Assembly: GCF_029212645.1 (NCBI RefSeq)
Contig: NZ_JARGND010000008.1
Location: 1-64,000 of the forward strand
Length of the DNA: 64,000 nucleotides
Origin: Vannielia sp.
GTDB lineage: Bacteria > Pseudomonadota > Alphaproteobacteria > Rhodobacterales > Rhodobacteraceae
Direction: 5' to 3'
Below, one piece after another: positions 43,969 to 52,989 of this stretch (its first letter is position 1; every line of letters begins with the position of its first letter). The notes beneath the pieces are model-generated. The model saw nothing but the letters and a program-made list of their open reading frames with translations. It had not been told where the DNA came from and ran no database searches. The position numbers were made by a program, and so were the translations under genes.

Positions 43969-45127
43969 GTGCCAACTCCACCTGCAACACGTCTGTGTGG
44001 CCTACCTGAAAGGAACCCGCACAGACCGAGAGGTAATACCGCCAGTTGCGCATGAACCGTTCGCCATGACCCAAACGCGCAATCCGGTTGCTCTCGGCGT
44101 CAAGGCGTTCCGCCCAAGCCGCACAGGTGCGCCCGTAGTCCTCGCCAAACGCGAAGGTTTCTTTCACCGCAAGCCCGGCAGCCTTTGCCTGTTTGGTGAT
44201 CTCGCCGGGTGAAAGCAGCATCCCGCCCGGAAAGGTGTATTGGCGGATGTAATCCTGCCCTTTGCAGTAGATCGGGAAGTAGCCATCCTGCACTGTAATC
44301 GCCTGCACAACCGCACGCCCATGCTCCGCGAGGCTTTGCTTGATCTGCTGGAAGTAGGTTGGCCAATAACGAGCACCTACAGCCTCGATCATCTCGATCG
44401 AGACGATATTATCGAAGGTGCCGCGCTCTTCGCGGTAATCCTGCAACGCAATTTCGGCGCGTCCATCTAGTCTGGCATCTGCATATCCCTTTTGGGCGGG
44501 TGAAATCGTTAGGCCCTTCACATGCATCCCACGGTCTGCTGCCCGTTCGGCAAAACCGCCCCAACCGCAGCCAATCTCCAAAACACGCCCTTCACCCTCG
44601 GGGGATAGCTTGTTGAGGATGCGGTCATACTTGCGGTGCTGGCCACGGGTCAGATCCATGTCGGTGCCGTCAAACAGGGCGGAGCTGTAGGTCATACTAT
44701 CGTCCAGCCACAGCTGATAAAATTCGTTACCAACATCGTAATGTGCCCGAATGTTGCGTGCTGCTTGGCGGGGCGAGTTGGCTCGCAGCATCGAGTGCAC
44801 CAGCCGATACCGCAGGTTTGACCAGAACGACGCATAGGCAAAACCATCAATCGCATCGAGGTTCCTGAGCGCCACCCTGATAAAGGCGGCGATGTCGGGG
44901 CTGTCCCACAGGCCATCCACATAGGTCTCGCCAAAACCGATGTCGCCGCGCGACGCCAGTGCTGTCACGACCGACCAATCATGGATAGCAAGCTCCGCCT
45001 CCGGCTGGCCACCCTGGCCAAAGCGCAGCACCTCACCCTCGGGCGTGCGTAGTGTGAGCGAGCCGTGTTTGATCTCCTCACAGGTTTCCAGAAAGGCGCG
45101 TTTAACGCGGTTGGTTAGGAAGAACAT
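43961..45127 (-). CDS. cfa: Cyclopropane-fatty-acyl-phospholipid synthase family methyltransferase
   Basis: This 388-aa SAM-dependent methyltransferase of the Cfa type has LEIGCGWGGFAERAADRG (SAM-binding), AHYDVGNEFYQLWLDDSMTY (substrate pocket), and VSIEMIEAVGARYWPTYF. It transfers methyl or methylene to unsaturated acyl chains of membrane lipids. The ATG at 45127 (MFFLTNRVKRAFLE) lies inside the end of the DUF1365 gene, overlapping by 13 bases; the longer frame to 45205 is not used. In Rhodobacter a cfa gene of this operon belongs to the singlet-oxygen response under RpoE, so the same is likely here. Confidence 0.9.
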   Translation of the reverse strand: MFFLTNRVKRAFLETCEEIKHGSLTLRTPEGEVLRFGQGGQPEAELAIHDWSVVTALASRGDIGFGETYVDGLWDSPDIAAFIRVALRNLDAIDGFAYASFWSNLRYRLVHSMLRANSPRQAARNIRAHYDVGNEFYQLWLDDSMTYSSALFDGTDMDLTRGQHRKYDRILNKLSPEGEGRVLEIGCGWGGFAERAADRGMHVKGLTISPAQKGYADARLDGRAEIALQDYREERGTFDNIVSIEMIEAVGARYWPTYFQQIKQSLAEHGRAVVQAITVQDGYFPIYCKGQDYIRQYTFPGGMLLSPGEITKQAKAAGLAVKETFAFGEDYGRTCAAWAERLDAESNRIARLGHGERFMRNWRYYLSVCAGSFQVGHTDVLQVELAHA

Positions 45128-45882
45128 GGGGTGACCTCCGATTTGGGCGGTTCCGGGCGGCGACGGTAGGTTGCGCCCTTGAGCTTGAGTTTGAGCGCCT
45201 GCCAATGGATCAACGCCATCGCGCGGGCCGCCCCACAGGGGCGACGCAGGGACGCGGCCATGATACCGCGAGATGTTAGCGGCACACGGGTACCAGCCAG
45301 TGTGGCAACCACGCCGTGCTCACCGTTGGTGTGCGTGATCTTGATGTTAACGCGTTCCGGCGAAATGTCGAAATTGAAGGCATATTGCCCCGCCACCTCC
45401 TGAAACGGCGAAACATGCAGGGCCTTTTGCGTGGTGATCCGGTCTTCAGCCCGGATCAAAGCAAAGCCTGGGCGGTGACACAGGTATGAGTGGCGGTCAC
45501 CAAAGGGCGTATCCACCTCGGCAATCACCGCCTTCAGTTCAGTCCCATCAAAGGCCAACCAAAAGGAAACGGGGTTGAAAGTGTAACCCAAAAAGCTTGG
45601 CTGTGTCAGCACGCGTAACGCAAGCCCCTCGGGAGCACCGGCGCTTTGCAGGTGCTCTCGCACCCAAGTTGCACCTCGTCCCCGGCCACGCTTTTCACCG
45701 CCGCCATGGTGGCTGTCTTGCACAGACCAAAGATTAAAACCATTGCGCGAAAACAGCACCGGAGCGGCTTTTTCTGCAGGGTCAATCAACACATAATCAA
45801 TGCCGTAGCGGAACCGGTTTTCCACCCCGCCAATCCGCGAATGCACCGTGTGAGCCCGTATATGTTGCGGCGCGGCGCTCAT
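45115..45882 (-). CDS. DUF1365 family protein
   Basis: This 255-aa protein (MSAAPQHIRAHTVHSRIGGV) has DUF1365 hallmarks: VLIDPAEKA, RGRGATWVREHLQSAGAP, LRVLTQPSFLGYTFNPVSFW, and HVSPFQEVAGQYAFNFDI. It always occurs beside an amine-oxidase-like flavoprotein and a Cfa protein, both present. It overlaps the flavoprotein by four bases and cfa by 13. Function unproven, but the three together are likely to modify fatty acids. Confidence 0.88.
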   Translation of the reverse strand: MSAAPQHIRAHTVHSRIGGVENRFRYGIDYVLIDPAEKAAPVLFSRNGFNLWSVQDSHHGGGEKRGRGRGATWVREHLQSAGAPEGLALRVLTQPSFLGYTFNPVSFWLAFDGTELKAVIAEVDTPFGDRHSYLCHRPGFALIRAEDRITTQKALHVSPFQEVAGQYAFNFDISPERVNIKITHTNGEHGVVATLAGTRVPLTSRGIMAASLRRPCGAARAMALIHWQALKLKLKGATYRRRPEPPKSEVTPCSS

Positions 45883-47174
45883 GCCGCAATCCTCGCCGCC
45901 ATGCCTTCAAGCGAACGCGCGATGCGTACGGCTGAAGCAAAGCCGTCTTCGTGAAAGCCGTGGCGCGTCCAAGCACCGGCATACCAAGTCCGGTTCTGTC
46001 CTTGCATCCTGCGCAAAGCGTCCTGCCCGTGCAGAGCGCCTGCGTCAAACACCGGGTGGCGGAAGGTTTTGGTATCATAGATCAGCCGCTCATCTACCGG
46101 GCAAACCGGGTTGAGCGATACAAAGAGCGGGTCGTCTTCCGGGATATTTTGCAGCCGGTTCATCCAGTAGGTCACGCCAATCGCCGGCTCTTCCCGCCCG
46201 GTTTCGGCTTTATACACCCAAGAAGACCACGCCTTTTTGCGGCGCGGCATCTGCGCAACGTCCGCATGCAAAATCATCTCGTTATCTTGAAAACGCACCG
46301 CCCCCAACGCCGCGCGCTCAGCAGTGCTCGGCTGGGTAAGCAGGCGCAGCGCACTGTCGGAATGTGTCGCCATTATCACCTCGTCAAACCGCGCCGCTTC
46401 ACAACCCTCGGCCGTGATCGTTACGCCCTCGGCATCCCGCTTAACGGCGCTTACCGGGGTGCCGGGACGCAGGTTCACCCCTCGCGTGGTCAACCAAGCT
46501 GTCAATCGGCGCACATACTCAGCGCTACCGGTAGAAACAGTCCACCATTGGTGCTGCCCGCTGGCCGAAAGCAAAGCATGGTTGCGAAAGAACGATATCA
46601 GCGCCTGAGCCGGAAACGACCGGATTTCTGACGGCGGGGTAGACCAGATCGCACCCGAGATCGGCATCAGATAGTAGCGCTGAAACCAATCGCCCAAGCT
46701 CAACTCATCCATAAGCTCGCCAATCGTCGCCTCATTGTCCTGCGCAGCCACCTCCTCGGCGCGAGCATTGAAGCGCAGGATATCGCGCACCATGCCCCAA
46801 TACCCGGGCCGCATGAGGTTACGAGGCTGTGCCAAAAGCGCGGGCAGATCACGCAGGCCATATTCAATGCGGCCATCGTCAATAGTTGCCCCAAAAGACA
46901 TGTCCGAAGGCTCTACCGGCACGTTGAGATCGCGGAACATGGCTGTCAGGTGAGGGTAGTTGACGTAGTTGAAAACGATGAAACCAGTATCGACAGGCTG
47001 GTCGCCATTCTTACCGGCAATCACCGTCCGCGCATGGCCGCCCAAGCGCGGTGCCGCTTCATAGAGGGTCACATCATGGCTCTCGGCCAGCATGTAGGCA
47101 GAGGCCAGACCCGAGATACCGCCACCGACAATAGCGATGCGGCTGCGTGATTGGTGGGGGGTGTCGAAGGACAT
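45879..47174 (-). CDS. FAD-dependent amine-oxidase-like protein of the cfa operon
   Basis: This 431-aa flavoprotein starts MSFDTPHQSRSRIAIVGGG, with the FAD dinucleotide motif VGGGISGLASAYMLAE, RLGGHARTV and the C-terminal AGAWTRHGFHEDGFASAV. It is of the NAD(P)-binding/amine oxidase group found with DUF1365 and Cfa. I start at ATG 47174, because the open frame beyond it (to 47597) covers the sigma factor promoter and gene. It is the first gene of the five-gene operon. Its role is probably oxidation or desaturation in fatty-acid modification. Confidence 0.88.
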   Translation of the reverse strand: MSFDTPHQSRSRIAIVGGGISGLASAYMLAESHDVTLYEAAPRLGGHARTVIAGKNGDQPVDTGFIVFNYVNYPHLTAMFRDLNVPVEPSDMSFGATIDDGRIEYGLRDLPALLAQPRNLMRPGYWGMVRDILRFNARAEEVAAQDNEATIGELMDELSLGDWFQRYYLMPISGAIWSTPPSEIRSFPAQALISFFRNHALLSASGQHQWWTVSTGSAEYVRRLTAWLTTRGVNLRPGTPVSAVKRDAEGVTITAEGCEAARFDEVIMATHSDSALRLLTQPSTAERAALGAVRFQDNEMILHADVAQMPRRKKAWSSWVYKAETGREEPAIGVTYWMNRLQNIPEDDPLFVSLNPVCPVDERLIYDTKTFRHPVFDAGALHGQDALRRMQGQNRTWYAGAWTRHGFHEDGFASAVRIARSLEGMAARIAA

Positions 47175-47263
47175 TTTGGGTTCCGGATTTTGAGCGCTGT
47201 CCACAGGTTTACGCGCCGCCACTCTGCCCGGTTCACAATTAGTGCCTCTGACAGAACTATTTT

Positions 47264-47294
47264 TGATCCAACGCCTGCGAGGCAGCGTTATCGA
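47264..47294 (+). promoter_or_regulatory. Candidate RpoE-type promoter of rpoE-chrR
   Basis: TGATCC at 47264-47269 followed after 18-19 bases by TTATCG/TATCGA resembles the -35/-10 recognised by Rhodobacter RpoE (TGATC-n18-TAnnn). It lies about 100 bp before the sigma-factor start and would give autoregulation. A weaker TGAACC-n17-GTAAAC on the other strand could serve the operon running the other way. Confidence 0.45.
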
Positions 47295-47390
47295 GGTATG
47301 TTGAATGCAGTTGTTGGCCTTGAACCCGCTAGTGAGACTGGCATGATGCCTCCCGAGGTGGTGGCATGTTGCGGCCATGGGGGCGAACGT

Positions 47391-47942
47391 TTGACTGAGT
47401 TTAGTGAAGAAACACAGGCGATGTTGGCGATCCGCGATGAGCGGGACCGGGCAGCTTTTGCCAAGCTGTTCCGGATGTTTGCGCCCCGGATCAAGGGTTT
47501 CCTGATCAAGGGCGGGTGCGGAGCGGCACAAGCCGAGGAAATCGCACAGGAGGCGATGCTGCGCGTCTGGCACAAAGCCGCGCTGTATGACCCGCACCGC
47601 GCCAACGTATCGGCGTGGATCTTCACGATCGCGCGGAATGCACGGGTAGACATGCTGCGCCGCGAGGCCCGGCCAATGCCCGAGGAGATGAAAGAAGAGC
47701 CCGGATCAGAGCCCGACGCAGGGCAAATCGTGGCACTGGAACAAGAGGCCACGCAGCTCCGTGAGGCCATTGCCGGATTGAAACCGGCACAGCGAGAGGT
47801 GATCGAACGCGCCTATTTGGGCGAACTAACCCACCAGGAATTGAGTGAAGAGATGGGCATCCCCATGGGCACCATCAAATCACGCATCCGGCTGGGGCTA
47901 GAGCGCCTACGCCACGATTTGAAGGGGTTGAGAACCCCATGA
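47391..47942 (+). CDS. rpoE: ECF sigma factor RpoE (ChrR-controlled)
   Basis: This ~183-aa extracytoplasmic-function sigma factor has region 2 (RDRAAFAKLFRMFAPRIKGF, AQEAMLRVWHKAALYDPHRA, VSAWIFTIARNARVDMLRRE) and region 4 (LKPAQREVIERAYLGELTHQ, IPMGTIKSRIRLGLERLRHD), close to Rhodobacter RpoE of the ECF11 group. I take the TTG at 47391 (GGGGGCG before it); ATG 47344 and ATG 47425 are alternatives. It overlaps the ChrR gene (ATGA) and is divergent from the cfa operon, as in the singlet-oxygen response locus. Confidence 0.9.
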   Translation: MTEFSEETQAMLAIRDERDRAAFAKLFRMFAPRIKGFLIKGGCGAAQAEEIAQEAMLRVWHKAALYDPHRANVSAWIFTIARNARVDMLRREARPMPEEMKEEPGSEPDAGQIVALEQEATQLREAIAGLKPAQREVIERAYLGELTHQELSEEMGIPMGTIKSRIRLGLERLRHDLKGLRTP

Positions 47943-48589
47943 GTGAACATGAAATGACCGATGTGAAACACCACCTGACCGACCCAATCATCGCGGCCTA
48001 TGCTGCGGGAACCCTGCCAGAGCATCTTGCTCTGGTCGTCGCAACGCATGTCTCGCTATGCGATTCCTGCCGCGCGGCCCTTGAGGCGCATGAGGCCATG
48101 GGCGGCGCCGTGCTGGATCAAACCGAAGCCGTCGCGCTTGATGATGATCTGCTGCCAGCGACGCTGGCGCAGCTTGATCAACCACGCACGGAAGCTCCCG
48201 TCCCTGCACGGCAGGGCATTTTCCCCGGTCCTGTCATGGCGGCTCTCAAAGGCCATCCGCCGCGCTGGAAAGCCGCCGGTATGGGGGTGAAGCAGCAGAT
48301 TCTATGCGCAACACCTGAAGGCACGGTGCGCCTGCTTTACATCCCCGGTGGCGTAGCTGTGCCGGACCACGGGCACAAGGGGCTGGAGCTTACGCTTGTG
48401 TTGCAAGGCAGCTTTTCCGATGAAACCGGCCATTTTGGCCCAGGCGACGTTGAAATTGCCGATGATACGTTGGAGCACACACCTATCGCCGATCCCGGCC
48501 CGGCCTGCATTTGCTTGGCAGCAACCGATGCACCGCTGCGGTTCAACTCATGGGTGCCAAGGCTGGCACAGCGTTTCCTGAAAATCTGA
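47939..48589 (+). CDS. chrR: Anti-sigma factor ChrR
   Basis: This 216-aa protein has the N-terminal zinc-binding anti-sigma domain with H37, C41 and C44 in THVSLCDSCRA and a further N-terminal histidine (KHHLTDPIIAAYAAG), and a C-terminal cupin (VPDHGHKGLELTLVLQGSF ... ADDTLEHTPI) with histidine/glutamate ligands. ChrR holds RpoE inactive and releases it on singlet oxygen. All ligand residues are present, so the system is likely functional. It is coupled to rpoE by the ATGA overlap. It converges on aapP. Confidence 0.93.
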   Translation: MSEHEMTDVKHHLTDPIIAAYAAGTLPEHLALVVATHVSLCDSCRAALEAHEAMGGAVLDQTEAVALDDDLLPATLAQLDQPRTEAPVPARQGIFPGPVMAALKGHPPRWKAAGMGVKQQILCATPEGTVRLLYIPGGVAVPDHGHKGLELTLVLQGSFSDETGHFGPGDVEIADDTLEHTPIADPGPACICLAATDAPLRFNSWVPRLAQRFLKI

Positions 48590-48625
48590 TAGGATCGGCG
48601 GCGCTTTGCGCCCCGCTTGCTACGT

Positions 48626-49417
48626 TCAGTGCCCGAGGATTTGGCTGAGGAACAGCTTGGTCCGGTCGCTCTTCGGGTTGTTGAAGAACTCTTCCGGCTC
48701 GTTCTGCTCTACGATCTGACCTGCATCCATAAAGATCACCCGGTTGGCGACCTGCCGCGCGAAGCCCATTTCGTGGGTCACACAAATCATGGTCATGCCT
48801 TCCTCGGCAAGCTCGATCATCGTGTCGAGCACCTCTTTGATCATCTCCGGGTCCAACGCCGATGTTGGCTCGTCAAACAGCATGATGCGGGGCTTCATGC
48901 AGAGCGACCGGGCAATCGCCACGCGCTGCTGCTGCCCACCCGAGAGCTGGCCGGGATACTTGTTGGCCTGCTCCGGAATCTTGACCTTCTCAAGGTATTC
49001 CATCGCCGTCGCTTCGGCTTCTTTCTTGGGAACCTTGCGCACCCAGATCGGAGCAAGTGTGCAATTCTCAAGGATCGTCAGGTGGGGAAAGAGGTTGAAG
49101 TGCTGGAAACACATCCCAACTTCAGAGCGGATCTTATCTATGTTTTTCAGGTCAGAGGTCAGCTCTGTCCCATCTACAATGATCTGCCCTTCCTGATGCT
49201 CTTCAAGGCGGTTGATGCATCGAATAAGCGTTGATTTCCCCGAGCCGGAAGGCCCGGCAATCACGATGCGCTCGCCTCGATGCACGGTAAGATCAATGTC
49301 GCGCAACACATGAAAGGTGCCATACCACTTGTTCATGTTGTTGATTTCGATGGCGACCTCGTCGCTCACCTGCATCTTTGAGCGGTCGATTTCTCGGGCT
49401 GTAGCAACGTCAGACAT
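48626..49417 (-). CDS. aapP: Amino-acid ABC transporter ATPase AapP
   Basis: This 263-aa ABC ATPase shows Walker [15 protein letters not shown], signature [15 protein letters not shown], Walker [17 protein letters not shown] and H-loop THEMGF. It powers the AapQM permease for general L-amino acid uptake. It is the last gene of aapJQMP, 11 bases after aapM. Length and motifs are normal. Confidence 0.95.
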   Translation of the reverse strand: MSDVATAREIDRSKMQVSDEVAIEINNMNKWYGTFHVLRDIDLTVHRGERIVIAGPSGSGKSTLIRCINRLEEHQEGQIIVDGTELTSDLKNIDKIRSEVGMCFQHFNLFPHLTILENCTLAPIWVRKVPKKEAEATAMEYLEKVKIPEQANKYPGQLSGGQQQRVAIARSLCMKPRIMLFDEPTSALDPEMIKEVLDTMIELAEEGMTMICVTHEMGFARQVANRVIFMDAGQIVEQNEPEEFFNNPKSDRTKLFLSQILGH

Positions 49418-49428
49418 GGGTGAGCTCC

Positions 49429-51282
49429 TTAGCGGTGGCCAGTCTGAAGCTTACGCTCCAGATACATGGAATAGCGGGACATGGAGAAACAGCAGATGAA
49501 GAACAACAGGGCGATGAAGCCGTAAAGCTCCCAGACAACCCCGTTCCAAGCCTGGTCAGAGCGGATTGAGGTGCTGAGGCCAAGTGGGTCGAGAATCCCG
49601 ATGACGGAGACCAACGTAGTATCCTTGAACAGCCCGATGAAGGTTGACACGATGCCCGGGATCGAGATCTTCAGCGCTTGTGGCATGATGATCAGCCGTT
49701 GCGCCTGCCAATAGTTCAGCCCGAGGGAGTCCGCGCCCTCATATTGGCCCTTGGACAACGCTGCGAGACCACCCCGGATCACCTCGGCCATATAGGCTGA
49801 GGCGAACAGCGTCGCCATGATGATGACGCGCAGGATGATATCGAAATTGGTACCCGGCGGCAGGAAGACATTGAGCAGGGTCGAAGCCACGAAAAGAAGG
49901 GTGATCAAAGGCACGCCGCGCATGAGCTCGATGAAGCCGACGCAAAGCGATTTGACGATCAGCAGGTCCGATTGCCGCCCTAGCGCAAGAACGATGCCGA
50001 GCGGGAGCGAACAGGCAATGGCGACGACCCCGATGGTGATCGACACCAGCATCCCCCCGAAACGGCGAGAGCTGACCGGTTCCAAACCGATACGGGCGAC
50101 ATCATTGTAGGTGCTGCGGATGGCCCGTTCCGTGTCGGCAACGTTCTTTTCTGCCGCAAGGGTCTTTTTCAGAGCATTCAGATCTTCTGTCGGCACGTCG
50201 ATATCGCCCTGAAGGATCTGCGCTTGCAGGGTGTCCATTGCGACTTCGGAGTGAACGTCCTTTACACTGTCCGGCAGCGCTTGCCGTAGCTCGATGGCTT
50301 CTTCTTCTAAATCCGGAAGCATGCTGATCTGTGCTGGCAGGTCGTCGATCTGGCGCTTAAGGGCCCGCAGGCGACCCAATTCGCCGCCGACCACGAATAA
50401 CTCGTCACGCAGATCTGCCAGAATGGCGCGATCCGGGGCTGCGCGCTGAATCGCATCGAGATACGCACCGTCGCCCGCCCCTTCGGGCTCGGACACCGAG
50501 GAGATAATCTCAAGAATGCGGGCCTCGGTCGCGTCTATTTCGGCTTCGAGAGCGACAGACTCAGCCGTCAGCTCGGCGATTTGAGCATCGGTTTCTGCCA
50601 AAACGCTCTCGATCCGCGCGCTGCCGACAACCCGGTCTATCGTGGTGGAAATCGCTCCGGTGGCCCAGGTAAACCAGAACACTGCAAAGAGCACCCCGGC
50701 GATAATACCGAACAGAGGGGACGAAAACCTGCCCACCAGTTTGTAGACAAAGACCGACAGCATGACGCCGGCTATCACCAGAAGCGGAACCCAAACAGCC
50801 CCGCCCCAGAGCAGCCAGGGGAAGACCACCGGGTAGACGGCGGTGAACCAGACAAGCTTGCGCGGGAGCCGGGTAAACAGCACTGGCGCGATGGCCACGC
50901 CAAGAAGGGCCAGCGCGAGTAACGGACGCCAGTAGAGGTCTGACGGATAGAAACCGGCCAGGAGCTGGACCCAACGGTCGCGGATCACGCCCCAACAGGC
51001 CCCGCCGAAATGCCCGCCGTCACGGCCCAATTCACGCAGTATGCCCTGACACTCATAGAGTGAGGCCGCCTGCCATGTTGGGCTAATAAACCAGGGCAGC
51101 AGCATCCACAGCACATAGGCCACGAAAACGGTGCAGAGGATGGTGACGATGGTGTTGAACGGGCCGGTGAAGAGGTTCTTCTTGCCCCAGCCCAGAATTC
51201 CCACGGTCGAGAGCGGCGGTTCGCGTTGCTCCAGCATGGTGTCGCGCACATAGGCGACGGTATCAGCGTGCAGATTGCTCAT
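49429..51282 (-). CDS. aapM: Amino-acid ABC permease AapM with a long coiled-coil insert
   Basis: This is an inner-membrane permease of the aap system, but at 617 aa it is much longer than the ~380-430 aa I expect. Residues ~215-400 form a charged, leucine-rich, helical insert ([70 protein letters not shown]). The C-terminal part is a standard permease core, [19 protein letters not shown], with the EAA loop [20 protein letters not shown] then ADSLGLN. N-terminal segments add membrane helices (about residues 42-66, 120-138, 145-180 and 190-210). The insert lies between membrane segments, probably in the periplasm. Confidence 0.88.
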   Translation of the reverse strand: MSNLHADTVAYVRDTMLEQREPPLSTVGILGWGKKNLFTGPFNTIVTILCTVFVAYVLWMLLPWFISPTWQAASLYECQGILRELGRDGGHFGGACWGVIRDRWVQLLAGFYPSDLYWRPLLALALLGVAIAPVLFTRLPRKLVWFTAVYPVVFPWLLWGGAVWVPLLVIAGVMLSVFVYKLVGRFSSPLFGIIAGVLFAVFWFTWATGAISTTIDRVVGSARIESVLAETDAQIAELTAESVALEAEIDATEARILEIISSVSEPEGAGDGAYLDAIQRAAPDRAILADLRDELFVVGGELGRLRALKRQIDDLPAQISMLPDLEEEAIELRQALPDSVKDVHSEVAMDTLQAQILQGDIDVPTEDLNALKKTLAAEKNVADTERAIRSTYNDVARIGLEPVSSRRFGGMLVSITIGVVAIACSLPLGIVLALGRQSDLLIVKSLCVGFIELMRGVPLITLLFVASTLLNVFLPPGTNFDIILRVIIMATLFASAYMAEVIRGGLAALSKGQYEGADSLGLNYWQAQRLIIMPQALKISIPGIVSTFIGLFKDTTLVSVIGILDPLGLSTSIRSDQAWNGVVWELYGFIALLFFICCFSMSRYSMYLERKLQTGHR

Positions 51283-51283
51283 C

Positions 51284-52846
51284 TTACCTCTCCACCAGTT
51301 TGACGCGGTTGTTGTACCAGTTCATCCCCGCAGAGATCGAAAGCGAGATGAGGAGGTAGATCAGCATCCCGATCATCAGCGTCTCCAGCTCTTTGCCGGT
51401 CTGGTTGAGGGTGATGCCCATCAGGGTTCCGGTAAGGTCCATGTAGCCAACGGCAATGGCCAGAGAGCTGTTTTTGGTGAGGTTCAGATATTGCGAGATC
51501 AGCGGCGGGATGATGACCCGGAGCGCCTGTGGCAGCACCACCAGTGACATGATCCGCTTGGGCCGCAGCCCGAGCGCGCTGGCCGCCTCGGTTTGCCCCG
51601 CAGAGATTGCAAGGATGCCTGCGCGCACAATCTCGGCGATAAAGGCGGCCGTGTAGAGCGACAGTGCCAGCCAGAGGGCGAGCAGAGAGTTGCGCAGCAC
51701 GGTCCCACCCTCGAAACGCGGAATGCCCGTTTCGGTAATACGCGGATACTCGACCCGCACGGCATTGCCCTCGGAAAAGTCGTCGGCAAGCACGGTGAGC
51801 TTGGTACCGTCGCGCATCTCCTCGGAGAGCGCTGCGAGGGTGGCACTGGCACTGGATTGATCGACCACCAACACATCACAGCGGCCTCGGATGAAATTGC
51901 GCCGCGCGGCGTCTTTGCTGAAGTAGTCCTGCCGGCGGTACTTTATTTCGGCGGCTTCGAGGAACTGGCGCGCGGCAAGGCTGCTCGCAGAGCCAGAAGG
52001 ATAGCAGAGATCGAACGAGCCGAGTTCTTCTGCAGCCACGGCGGCGGTGACGGGCTGATCAAGGCCAGCGGCGATCATCACCTGAGTGTTGGAGCGGCTG
52101 AGCGCGGACAGGCCGAGGAACACAACGCAGACCGGCACCACCAGCGTAACCAGCGAGATCAGCCCGGTCTTGGGCAGCCTACCCGTGTTGGCCTGCACCT
52201 TGAGCGCCCGCTTGCGGATGTAGATCACCGCTGCGACGCAGACAAGAAACACCAGCAACAAAAGCCAAGCGTATGGTGTGGCCATCAGGCGCGGAATGAA
52301 GATGCCCTGATTGGCGAAGGCGGTGCTGCCAAACAGCGACATCGTAGCCTCGCCTGACTTAAAGTCGCGCGGGCTGGGCAGGGTTTCGATCAGGATGGCC
52401 ATGGCAAACACGATCCACAACAGCACCGGCACGTTGCGGAACATCTCGACGTAGATCGTCATCAAGCGAGCAACGAGCCAGTTGTTGGAAAGCCTCGCCA
52501 CGCCGACGATCACGCCGATAATGGTTGCGGTAATGCAGCCCAGAAAGGCCACCAAGAGTGTGTTCAGCAGGCCAATGACAGCGGCACGCAGGTGGCTGTG
52601 CTGGTTGTTATAGTCCAACAGCGTTTGGTTGATGTCATAGCCAGCTGGCTCTTCAAGGAAGTCAAAGCTGACGTCCTTGCCCAATTCGTTCAGGTTCTGG
52701 ATGGTGTTGCTGACGAGAAAGCCGATCAGGATCAGGAACCCGATGAGCGCCACCACCTGAATCGTCATCGATCGGTAGCGGGTGTCGTAGATCAGCATCG
52801 ACAGGCGGAATCCGGCCTTGGGCGGTTCGCTGACTGTGGTTGCCAT
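51284..52846 (-). CDS. aapQ: Amino-acid ABC permease AapQ with a solute-binding-like insert
   Basis: This 520-aa permease has N-terminal membrane segments (QVVALIGFLILIGFLVSN; the GLLNTLLVAFLG loop; TIYVEMFRNVPVLLWIVFAM) and the EAA loop EIVRAGILAISAGQTEAASA then LGLRP. Between them, residues ~276-360 (FDLCYPSGSASSLAARQF ... GRCDVLVVDQSSASATL) align with residues 141-224 of the neighbouring binding protein AapJ (VCIQTGTTTELNLADFF ... GACDVYTTDASGLAAT): same cysteine, G-T/S-T/S, CDV and D-x-S pattern. It looks like a lobe of a type II binding protein inserted into the permease. Gene is one base from aapM and probably co-transcribed; start MATTVSEPPKAG. Confidence 0.88.
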   Translation of the reverse strand: MATTVSEPPKAGFRLSMLIYDTRYRSMTIQVVALIGFLILIGFLVSNTIQNLNELGKDVSFDFLEEPAGYDINQTLLDYNNQHSHLRAAVIGLLNTLLVAFLGCITATIIGVIVGVARLSNNWLVARLMTIYVEMFRNVPVLLWIVFAMAILIETLPSPRDFKSGEATMSLFGSTAFANQGIFIPRLMATPYAWLLLLVFLVCVAAVIYIRKRALKVQANTGRLPKTGLISLVTLVVPVCVVFLGLSALSRSNTQVMIAAGLDQPVTAAVAAEELGSFDLCYPSGSASSLAARQFLEAAEIKYRRQDYFSKDAARRNFIRGRCDVLVVDQSSASATLAALSEEMRDGTKLTVLADDFSEGNAVRVEYPRITETGIPRFEGGTVLRNSLLALWLALSLYTAAFIAEIVRAGILAISAGQTEAASALGLRPKRIMSLVVLPQALRVIIPPLISQYLNLTKNSSLAIAVGYMDLTGTLMGITLNQTGKELETLMIGMLIYLLISLSISAGMNWYNNRVKLVER

Positions 52847-52951
52847 ATAGGCGCTCCCCCGAGCTATGATGCCGCACCTCTCCCTGCTGCGAGGTTCACC
52901 CCGCTAGCCTCCGGTCCGGCTATTATCAGTTGATTTTGTCCCCGAATGGCG

Positions 52952-52979
52952 AAGGGGCGCAGCCAGCGCCGCGCCCCTT
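52952..52979 (-). terminator. Hairpin between aapJ and aapQ (attenuator or mRNA stabiliser)
   Basis: AAGGGGCGC at 52952-52960 and GCGCCCCTT at 52971-52979 form a 9-bp perfect stem with a ten-base loop directly after the aapJ stop. A hairpin at this place usually lets the binding protein be made in excess over the permeases. There is no strong T-run on the minus-strand side, so partial termination or mRNA protection is more likely than a full stop. Confidence 0.55.
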
Positions 52980-52989
52980 GCAGATGTAT

